Assembly: GCA_035468175.1 (NCBI GenBank) | Contig: DATITC010000172.1 | Location: 1 to 64,000 of the forward strand | Direction: 5' to 3' | Length of the DNA: 64,000 nt | Origin: JAVEDQ01 sp035468175 | GTDB lineage: Bacteria > Actinomycetota > Actinomycetes > Frankiales > Frankiaceae | In this document: one piece after another, positions 24,287-32,563 of the stretch | Position numbering within the stretch: the stretch's first letter is position 1 | How the letters are laid out: each line of letters starts with the position of its first letter | Program-made: the position numbers and the translations under genes | Notes under the pieces: generated by a model | Told to the model about the DNA's origin: nothing | Database searches by the model: none | The model's input: the letters and a program-made list of their open reading frames with translations, nothing else

Positions 24287-24670
24287 TTACTGGTGGTCGT
24301 CGACGAGCCGCTGGTACGCCTCGGCATCCAGCATGTTCTCCAGCGCCGAGCCGTCGCCGACGGTCAGCTCGATCAGCCAGCCATCGCCGTAGGGGTCGTT
24401 GTTGACCAGCTCCGGAGTGTTCTCGAGGGCTTCGTTGCGGGCAACGACCTCGCCGGAAACCGGCGCGTACACGTCGGAGACGCTCTTGGTGGACTCCACC
24501 TCACCGAACGCCTGCCCGGCGTCCAGGCTGTCGCCCACGTCGGGCAGCTGGACGAACACGATGTCGCCGAGCGCGTCCTGCGCGTAGGAGGTGATGCCGA
24601 CCTTCAGCCGGTCGCCGTCGACGCGCACCCACTCATGCTCGGGCGTGTACTTGAGATCGTCCGGATACAC
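24287..24670 (-). CDS. gcvH: Glycine cleavage system H protein
   Basis: 127 residues, the usual length. The lipoylation motif VESTKSVSDVYAPVSG contains the modified Lys, and the N-terminal YTPEHEWVRVDGD and C-terminal NDPYGDGWLIELTV blocks are intact. GcvH shuttles the aminomethyl group of glycine between GcvP, GcvT and Lpd. It starts the gcvH-garA-merR block, the same order as Rv1826-Rv1828 in M. tuberculosis. Confidence 0.95.
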   Translation of the reverse strand: MYPDDLKYTPEHEWVRVDGDRLKVGITSYAQDALGDIVFVQLPDVGDSLDAGQAFGEVESTKSVSDVYAPVSGEVVARNEALENTPELVNNDPYGDGWLIELTVGDGSALENMLDAEAYQRLVDDHQ

Positions 24671-24739
24671 CGGGGATGCCTCCTAGGACTGCTCAGCGGG
24701 CCACGTGTCCCCGGCACCGATTCCCGGGCTGGCCGGACG

Positions 24740-25456
24740 TCAGGAGGGAGCCGAGCGAGCGTACTTGTGAGTCGGGAGAGGTCGCAACGAGCGCACCTCG
24801 AGATGCGTCGAGGACGTGATGCTCGCCTTCGCGCCGGGTCGCTCCGCCACCGAATCCACGATCCCCCCGGGGATCTTCAGGGCCTGCGCCATCGTTGCCG
24901 GGTCACCCAGGGCGGTGAACCGGTACGGCGTGGTGAGAGTCTTTCCGTCGACCTGCAGGCCAGAGCCGCGGTCCACGACGTAGCTGTCGACCCCGAGGCG
25001 GACGCCGGAGAGGTCGATCACCTCGGCACCGGCGTCCCGCAGCTCCTGGATGGTGTCCACCAGGACGTCGGCCCGCACCTGCTGCCGCGGGTCGTCGATC
25101 GTGAGCACGATCCCGGGCCCCTGCGCCGGCAGCGTCCCGGCGAGCACCCCGAGCTGCGCGGCCCGCTGGCGCGATTCGTCCAGCGCCGCCTGGTTTCCTT
25201 GCGCACCGGTCAGCCGGTCCCGGCTCTGCTGCAGGTCGCTGACCTGGGACCGGAGGCGGCCGGCACGGCTGTCCAGGTCGTCGAGGATGCGAACCAGGTC
25301 CTCCTGACGGGCGGTGGCCAGGCCGGCCGGTCCCCGGTTGGTCCGGACGCTCACCGCGAGGGCGAAGCCTAGCAGGGCGAGCAGCACCACCCCGATGATC
25401 CGGAAACTGCGGCCGCCCGCAGCGGTCCGCGCGGGAGGCGGTAGGGAACTGGTCAC
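24740..25456 (-). CDS. DUF881 family membrane-anchored protein (Rv1825-like)
   Basis: 238 residues from a GTG at 25456 with a GGAG site; the open frame runs to 25711, but that stretch is the antisense shadow of sbp. A single N-terminal membrane helix (FRIIGVVLLALLGFALAVSV) precedes a coiled coil (about 50-110) and the DUF881 domain (GPGIVLTIDDPRQ...DTIQELRDAGAEVIDLSGVRL...TTPYRFTALGDPATMAQALKIPGGI). The bulk faces outside the membrane. Family members are found with sbp near division and cell-wall genes; a role in division is suspected but not proven. Confidence 0.88.
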   Translation of the reverse strand: MTSSLPPPARTAAGGRSFRIIGVVLLALLGFALAVSVRTNRGPAGLATARQEDLVRILDDLDSRAGRLRSQVSDLQQSRDRLTGAQGNQAALDESRQRAAQLGVLAGTLPAQGPGIVLTIDDPRQQVRADVLVDTIQELRDAGAEVIDLSGVRLGVDSYVVDRGSGLQVDGKTLTTPYRFTALGDPATMAQALKIPGGIVDSVAERPGAKASITSSTHLEVRSLRPLPTHKYARSAPS

Positions 25457-25469
25457 GAACGGGCTCCGT

Positions 25470-25802
25470 TCACGCCCGGAACAGCCGACGCCGGATGGCG
25501 GCGGCGTTGCTGAAGATGCGGATGCCGAGGACCACGACGACGGCGGTGGAGAGCTGGCCGCCGACGCCGAGGTTGTCGCCGAGGTAGACGACCAGCGCTG
25601 CAACCAGCACGTTCGATACGAAGGAGACGACGAAGACCTTGTCGTCGAAAATCCCCTCGAAGCGGGCGCGGACAGCGCCGAACACGGCGTCGAGCGCGGC
25701 CACAACGGCAATGGGAAGGTAGGGCTCGAGCCAGCCGGGCGCCGTGGGATGCAGGAACAGCCCTCCGACCAGGCCGGCGAGCAGGGCGAACGCAGCGATC
25801 AC
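25470..25802 (-). CDS. sbp: Small basic protein Sbp (DUF1290), membrane protein
   Basis: 110 residues with three membrane helices and a basic C-terminus (FSNAAAIRRRLFRA). The central loop ALDAVFGAVRARFEGIFDDKVFVVSFVSN is the family signature. In Bacillus sbp lies next to ftsA/ftsZ, and in actinomycetes between two DUF881 genes as here (Rv1824). The GTG start overlaps the stop of the upstream DUF881 gene (GTGA), so it is translationally coupled. Confidence 0.92.
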   Translation of the reverse strand: MIAAFALLAGLVGGLFLHPTAPGWLEPYLPIAVVAALDAVFGAVRARFEGIFDDKVFVVSFVSNVLVAALVVYLGDNLGVGGQLSTAVVVVLGIRIFSNAAAIRRRLFRA

Positions 25803-26722
25803 GAGTGGGCTCCTGGCGTACGGGTCGACGGTCCGGCTGACGGCGTTCCGGGACCAGTCGTACCGGAGCCCGCGAGCGGTTTAGCCACCCGGGTCTCGGT
25901 CCCGGATGCGGCGGGCAGGTGCAGATCGGTCCGTCGCGTGATCCGCACCGGGCTGTGCTGCTGGCCCAGCCGGGTGAGGATCGCGGCCCCGGCGGACCGG
26001 AAGGCGGGCTCGAGGGCGCCCGGGTCGCCGATCGCGAGCAGCACGTAGGGGGCGCTGAGCGGCCGGTAGTCCGCCAGGATCGTCTCCCCTGCCGTACGGA
26101 TCGCGGTGGTGGGTGACAGCCGGACCCCTCCGACGGAGATGGCCTCCGCGCCCGCCGCCCACAGGGCGTTGACGACTTCCTGCAGGTCCCGGTCGGCTAC
26201 CCGGCCGGTGACGACGGTTCCGTCCGGCCGCTGCTCCGCGCTTCCTCGCCCCGTCGCAGCGGCGGGGGCATCGTCGACGCTCACCGACACGCCGGGCCCG
26301 GTGACCGCCGTCTCCCCGGCCGCGGCGGACAGGTCCGCGCGCTGCTGCGCGACGGCCGTGCCCTCCTGGGCGGAGGCGAGCACCGACGCCTGCAGCCGGC
26401 TGGTGTCCCGGCGCAGCTGCTCGATCTCTGTGCTGAGCCCCTCGACGGTGGCGGTGCGCTGCCGGGCGTCCCCGAGCAGCGCCGTCCGGGCCTGCGCCGC
26501 GGCGGGTGCCTCGGTACGTTCCCGCCCGACGGTCAGACCTACGGCCAGGCCACCCACCAGGAGCAGGACCGCGGTCGCCGAACGGGCCCGGGGAAGCCGG
26601 CTCCGTCGGCGTGTGGCGGCGTCGGCGTAGGCCGGGTCGAGGGCGTCGGCGACGATCATGTCCAGCAGCTGAGGATGCCGTACCGCGGACGGACGCGGGT
26701 AGTGCGCCTCGTCGGTGCTCAT
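25799..26722 (-). CDS. DUF881 family membrane-anchored protein (Rv1823-like)
   Basis: 307 residues. Cytoplasmic tail of about 48 residues (MSTDEAHYPRPSAVRHPQLL...), a membrane helix (SATAVLLLVGGLAVGLTVG), a coiled coil, and a DUF881 domain (GPGVSVSVDDAPAA...DRDLQEVVNALWAAGAEAISVGGVRLSPTTAIRTAG...YVLLAIGDPGAL). The C-terminal 40 residues are Ser/Thr/Gly/Pro-rich. It is coupled to sbp and is the second of the DUF881 pair; the shared fold suggests a hetero-complex at the membrane. Confidence 0.88.
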   Translation of the reverse strand: MSTDEAHYPRPSAVRHPQLLDMIVADALDPAYADAATRRRSRLPRARSATAVLLLVGGLAVGLTVGRERTEAPAAAQARTALLGDARQRTATVEGLSTEIEQLRRDTSRLQASVLASAQEGTAVAQQRADLSAAAGETAVTGPGVSVSVDDAPAAATGRGSAEQRPDGTVVTGRVADRDLQEVVNALWAAGAEAISVGGVRLSPTTAIRTAGETILADYRPLSAPYVLLAIGDPGALEPAFRSAGAAILTRLGQQHSPVRITRRTDLHLPAASGTETRVAKPLAGSGTTGPGTPSAGPSTRTPGAHS

Positions 26723-26749
26723 GCGGTCATTCTGCGGTCCTTTCTCCGG

Positions 26750-27595
26750 TCAGTGCCCGGGCGTGGTCGGCTCCGTCACGAAGTCGACCAGCCGCTCGAC
26801 GGCCTGCAGTAGCGGTACCTCCAGGTCGGCGTAGCTGTCTACCGCGCCGAGCACCCGGCGCCACATCTCGCGCGGGTCGCCGACACCGAGCGCGGCACAC
26901 ACGCCGGTCTTCCAGTCGACGCCCCGCGGGACGTCCGGCCAGGCCCGGATGCCGACCGAGCGCGGCTTCACCGCCTGCCAGATGTCGACGAACGGGTGGC
27001 CCGTGATCAGGACGTGGGCGCTCCACGGACCGCGCTCGACCTCGGCCGCGATCCGCTGTTCCTTGCTGCCGGGGACGAGGTGGTCGACCAGGGCCCCGAG
27101 CCGCCGGGTCGGCGTCGGCCGGAACTCGCTGACGACCAACGGCAGCGCATCAACCCCGTCGAGCAGCTCGACGACCACGCCTTCGATGCGGAGATCGTCG
27201 CCCCACACCCGTTCCACCAGGGCGGCGTCGTGGACACCCTCGACGAGGATGCGGCTGGCCTGGGCGACCCGCGGGGCCGTCCCGGCCACCGCGAGCGACC
27301 CGGACGCGGTGCGCTTCGGCGCGGCTCCGACGGCCCGGACCGGTCGCACCAGAGTCGCGACACGACCTTCGTGGCGGAAAGCGCCGGGAGCGAGGGGGAA
27401 GGTGCGGCGACGGCCGTGCCGGTCCTCGAGGGTGACGGTGTCCTTCTCCATCTCGACCACCGCCCCGACCCAGTCGGTCGCGGCGTCCTCCACGACCACG
27501 CCGGGCTCCCCGGCCACTTCTACGGGAACCGGAGGCTTCGGCCGGCGCCCGGCGGCGGTGGCGAGCACGTCGGCGCCGTAGTCCTTGCTGCGCAT
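26750..27595 (-). CDS. DUF3097 family protein
   Basis: 281 residues. The start SKDYGADVLA and the blocks ILVEGVHDAALVERVWGDDLRIEGVVVELLDGVDALP and VLITGHPFVDIWQAVKP are typical of DUF3097; the central part looks like a TOPRIM-type fold with the acidic EGxHD motif. A nucleic-acid role is plausible but unproven. It is cytoplasmic. It is upstream of and codirectional with the DUF881-sbp block and divergent from pncA. Confidence 0.88.
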   Translation of the reverse strand: MRSKDYGADVLATAAGRRPKPPVPVEVAGEPGVVVEDAATDWVGAVVEMEKDTVTLEDRHGRRRTFPLAPGAFRHEGRVATLVRPVRAVGAAPKRTASGSLAVAGTAPRVAQASRILVEGVHDAALVERVWGDDLRIEGVVVELLDGVDALPLVVSEFRPTPTRRLGALVDHLVPGSKEQRIAAEVERGPWSAHVLITGHPFVDIWQAVKPRSVGIRAWPDVPRGVDWKTGVCAALGVGDPREMWRRVLGAVDSYADLEVPLLQAVERLVDFVTEPTTPGH

Positions 27596-27626
27596 GACCC
27601 CGACGCTAGGAGCGGGAGGTCGGGTT

Positions 27627-27668
27627 CGGTGTCATCGACACACGGCGTCGGTGCCATCGACACACGGC
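27627..27668. promoter_or_regulatory. Two direct repeats of 20 bp in the DUF3097/pncA promoter region
   Basis: Copies at 27627-27646 and 27649-27668 differ at one base and are 22 bp apart, about two helical turns. Each centres on a small palindrome (GTGTC-ATC-GACAC in the first copy). They lie in the 125-bp divergent promoter region. The geometry is that of a tandem operator, possibly for NAD metabolism; the regulator is unknown. Confidence 0.5.
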
Positions 27669-27720
27669 CGGACCGGTTCGGGCCCCTCCAGCTCGTGGGG
27701 ATCGGTGGAATGCTCGGACG

Positions 27721-28344
27721 ATGTCCGTCACACAGGAGGCCGCGGGGCCCGGGCCGAACGGGTACGACGCGAGCACCGCGTTGATCGTGGTCGACGTGCA
27801 GAACGACTTCGCCGACCCGTCCGGCGGGCTCTACGTGCGCGGCGGCGAGGACGTCGTTCCCGCCGCGAACGCCGAGATCGAGGCGGCAACCGCGGCCGGG
27901 GCGCCGGTGTTCTACACCCAGGACTGGCATCCGGCGCAGACGCCGCACTTCGCGAAGGACGGCGGGGTGTGGCCGGTGCACTGCGTCGCCGGGACGTGGG
28001 GGGCGGAGCTGCATCCGTCTCTGGTCGTCGCCGGGCCGGTCATCCGGAAGGGCGTGGGCGGCGAGGACGGCTACTCCGGCTTCACCATGCGCGACCCCGC
28101 CTCGGAGGCCCACACCGGCACCGGGCTGGAGGAGGCGGTCCGCTCTGCCGGGGCCGAACGGTTGGTGGTCCTCGGACTGGCCGGGGACGTGTGCGTGAAG
28201 GCCACCGCGCTGGACGGGGTCCGGCTGGGCTGGCCCACCATCGTCCTGTGGTCGGCCACCCGATCGGTTGAACTCCACCCGGGCGATGAGCAGTTGGCGC
28301 GGGAGGAACTCACCCGAGCCGGCGTCGAGGTCCGCGCTGGGTGA
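27721..28344 (+). CDS. pncA: Nicotinamidase/isochorismatase-family hydrolase
   Basis: 207 residues. The catalytic triad is visible: Asp in LIVVDVQNDFAD, Lys in IRKGVGGEDGYSGF and Cys in GLAGDVCVKATALD. The metal-site block YTQDWHPAQTPHF is present, which marks nicotinamidase among the cysteine hydrolases. The enzyme hydrolyses nicotinamide to nicotinate in the NAD salvage pathway. It carries a short N-terminal extension. Two 20-bp repeats lie upstream, and a bidirectional terminator follows. Confidence 0.9.
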   Translation: MSVTQEAAGPGPNGYDASTALIVVDVQNDFADPSGGLYVRGGEDVVPAANAEIEAATAAGAPVFYTQDWHPAQTPHFAKDGGVWPVHCVAGTWGAELHPSLVVAGPVIRKGVGGEDGYSGFTMRDPASEAHTGTGLEEAVRSAGAERLVVLGLAGDVCVKATALDGVRLGWPTIVLWSATRSVELHPGDEQLAREELTRAGVEVRAG

Positions 28345-28406
28345 GGCTCGGGAAGCGGGCGGTATCGACCTGATCGGGAGGGATCCGCCGACCCCGGACA
28401 CAACAA

Positions 28407-28433
28407 GGTCCGGCCGAGGAACTCGGCCGGACC
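28407..28433. terminator. Bidirectional hairpin terminator between pncA and DUF4193
   Basis: A perfect 12-bp stem (28407-28418 with 28422-28433) with a 3-nt loop lies between two convergent genes, 62 bp after the pncA stop and 17 bp after the DUF4193 stop. Confidence 0.8.
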
Positions 28434-28450
28434 GCGTCGTGCTTCGAACG

Positions 28451-28744
28451 TCAGGCTGCGCAGTCGGTGCAGACCATGCTGCGGGCGTCTGCGAGCTGGC
28501 TGCGGTGGTGAACCAGGAAGCAGCTCTTACAGGTGAACTCGTCGGCCTGGCGCGGGAGCACCCGGACGGTGAGCTCTTCCGCGGACAAGTCCGCGCCGGG
28601 AAGGTCGAGTTCGGCCTCGAAGGGGTCGGCGTCGTCGCCGAGGTCGGCGGCGGCTTCGGCGCGTCGCGCCTTCAACGCCTCGAGGCTCTGCTCCTGGTCG
28701 TCGTCGGTCTCAGCGGACCGTGGAGCGTCGTAGTCGGTAGCCAC
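28451..28744 (-). CDS. DUF4193 zinc-binding protein
   Basis: 97 residues from a GTG at 28744 (ATDYDAPR start, conserved in the family; the open frame runs further to 29059 without homology). An acidic, flexible N-terminal half is followed by LPGADLSAEELTVRVLPRQADEFTC and two CxxC knuckles (CKSC and CTDC) flanking FLVHHRSQLA. DUF4193 proteins are abundant, conserved and small in actinobacteria; function unknown. The gene has a long AT-richer leader region of about 300 bp. Confidence 0.92.
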   Translation of the reverse strand: MATDYDAPRSAETDDDQEQSLEALKARRAEAAADLGDDADPFEAELDLPGADLSAEELTVRVLPRQADEFTCKSCFLVHHRSQLADARSMVCTDCAA

Positions 28745-29055
28745 TGGGTGCTCCCTCTGCACGATCTGTGCGTAAACAGGGTGTTGCGAATTCGGTGCGT
28801 CCTCGGCAACGCCCAGGCGGGGCCCGTTGTGCCCTCTGAGGGCCAACTCACACCCCGCTCCAGATGCGGCCGAGACCGCCTGGGGACAGCTCCTGTCGGC
28901 TGCCCGTCCCTTCCGCTTTCGACACCGCGATCGGATTGTTGAGGTACAGGTCTCGTAACGTGATTCGGAACGACCAGGGGGTGCGGTTTCATCCCCGGCT
29001 GGACGACTTTTCGTCCCGCGCTCGGCGAATCGCTCGTGAACTCTGACGCCGCAGG
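28745..29055. other. Intergenic region upstream of DUF4193, 311 bp
   Basis: No coding pattern is seen on either strand. The part 28900-29040 is lower in G+C than the neighbouring genes and probably holds the promoter and 5' leader of the minus-strand DUF4193 gene. I see no convincing RNA element. Confidence 0.4.
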
Positions 29056-29583
29056 TCAACCGGTACGGCGGAGATAGGTGACCGGGCCGCCGGAACCGCC
29101 GCTGCGCAACGGTTCGAGCACCTCGTCCCAGGCCGTCCCCAGCAGATCGCGGATCGCGTCCGGAACTCCGGCGGCGCCGTGCGGCCCGGCCGTCTCGGCG
29201 AGCAGCGTGCGCAGCCGTCCCTCGTGCACCATCACGTCCCCGTTGGCGGCGAGCGACGCCCGGTGCAGACCGAGCTCGGGGGTGCCGCAGTAGCGCTCCG
29301 GGTCACAGCCGGGCGTGCTCGCTTCGACGACGTCGAAGTAGACGCTGCTGATACCGGCGAGCCGGCTGGCCAGCCGGCCGCCGGTCCCGGCAGCTCCGCG
29401 CCACTCGAGCGTCGCGCAGACACTGCCGAGCCGGGCGGGCTGCGGTGCCCACTCCAGCGATACGGGCACACCGACGACGGCTGCGACCGCGAACTCCACA
29501 TGCGGGCACAGCGCTGGCGGGCACGCCAAAATGGCCAACTGCCCCGAAGTCGAACGAGCAGCAGCAGGCGCGATCTCGACCAC
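29056..29583 (-). CDS. DUF3145 family protein
   Basis: 175 residues from an ATG. The sequence CPPALCPHVEFAVAAVVGVPVSLEWAPQP, then CATLEWRGAAGTGGRLASRLAGI, and MVHEGRLRTLLAE, match the DUF3145 family found only in actinomycetes. Cytoplasmic, of family length. Function unknown. It is followed directly by the leader region of DUF4193. Confidence 0.85.
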   Translation of the reverse strand: MVEIAPAAARSTSGQLAILACPPALCPHVEFAVAAVVGVPVSLEWAPQPARLGSVCATLEWRGAAGTGGRLASRLAGISSVYFDVVEASTPGCDPERYCGTPELGLHRASLAANGDVMVHEGRLRTLLAETAGPHGAAGVPDAIRDLLGTAWDEVLEPLRSGGSGGPVTYLRRTG

Positions 29584-29725
29584 GAACCACCTCCACGACG
29601 AAGGACGCCTTCCCCTGCGGCTTCATCGAGACGGATCGCGCTCCGTTGCATCGTCGCAGACGGGCCCGCAAAGGCCAAGCACCGCGAGCGTGCGACCATG
29701 TGGCCGTGATCAATCTGGGGCTGCC

Positions 29726-29884
29726 GTGATCAGTCCGGGGTCCGGCGTGCACCGCGCTCCGTCGTGGATCTGCGAACCCTGCCGCGAGACGGAGCACGAG
29801 CGCTGCGTCGGCCGGGGCCACTGCGACTGCCAGCACCGGACGCGCGCTCCCTCCGAGCCAGCGACCGGTCCGGCAGGCGAGTAG
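29726..29884 (+). CDS. Tiny Cys/His-rich protein, 52 aa
   Basis: A GTG with an upstream CTGGGG opens a 52-codon frame. The centre reads ICEPCRETEHERCVGRGHCDCQH: five Cys and several His in a C-x2-C...H..C...H-C-x-C-x-H arrangement, a likely small zinc knuckle. Flanks are Pro/Ser/Gly-rich. Small proteins of similar layout occur in other actinomycetes, but I cannot name a family. It is followed 45 bp later by the decayed baeRF-like gene. Confidence 0.5.
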   Translation: MISPGSGVHRAPSWICEPCRETEHERCVGRGHCDCQHRTRAPSEPATGPAGE

Positions 29885-29929
29885 CCCGGATCATGTGCGG
29901 CGGTGCGACGAGCGGGTAGGCGGCTGGAC

Positions 29930-30202
29930 GTGAGTGCTCTGAAGTCCTCAGCCCTGTCGTCCCTGTCCAGCCTGTTCGATCAGGCCGGACCGTTCGTGAC
30001 TTCGACCCACCACTTCGAGCTGAAGGTCGAGGAGAACTGGAAGGCGAGCGCGAAGGATGTCGCCGCGACGGTGACCAGGGTGGCCCAGGACATCGACGCA
30101 CAGCTGCTCGTCCTCGCCGGGGACGTGCACGCGGTCGACCTGCTGCGTGAGCACGCGCTGCTGCGCTACTCGGACAACGCCGACGGGCCCGAGTTCAGTT
30201 GA
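29930..30202 (+). pseudogene. Remnant of a baeRF/Rv2629-like eRF1-type protein
   Basis: A 90-residue frame. Its first part, SSLFDQAGPFVTS, looks like the start of Rv2629-type (eRF1-like, baeRF) proteins, which are about 370 residues. It is joined to THHFELKVEENWKASAKDVA, AATVTRVAQDI and LLVLAGDVHAVDLLREH, which belong to the middle domain. The segment between and the C-terminal third are missing. A possible duplication (SALKSSALSSLSSL) lies near the start. The product is unlikely to fold as the full protein. It directly precedes glgX. Confidence 0.55.
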
Positions 30203-30272
30203 GCCGGCCCGCTGCGCCGATAGCGACGTCGGCGGGGAGCTGCACGGTCCCGGCGCCAGGCAATCTGTACTG

Positions 30273-32417
<2,145 letters not shown>

Positions 32418-32433
32418 GTCGTTCTCGAACCAC

Positions 32434-32498
32434 GTTGATCAGTGGCGATCTTCGCCGCATCGGGCCAGCTCAGCGGGGCAAGATCCGCACTGATCAAC
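32434..32498. repeat. Long imperfect inverted repeat between glgX and treY
   Basis: GTTGATCAGTG (32434-32444) and CACTGATCAAC (32488-32498) pair perfectly; pairing continues inward (GATCTT with AAGATC) for a stem of about 25 bp with a few mismatches. It lies 17 bp after the glgX stop. It may attenuate or stabilise the glgX mRNA. It shares the GTTGATCA core with the palindromes at 35.6-36.9 kb, but the rest differs. Confidence 0.7.
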
Positions 32499-32563
32499 TC
32501 ATGGGTGGCGCGGCGAGCGCGTCCCAACTGCAGATGCAGGCCGCTCCGACAGGATGAACTCCG

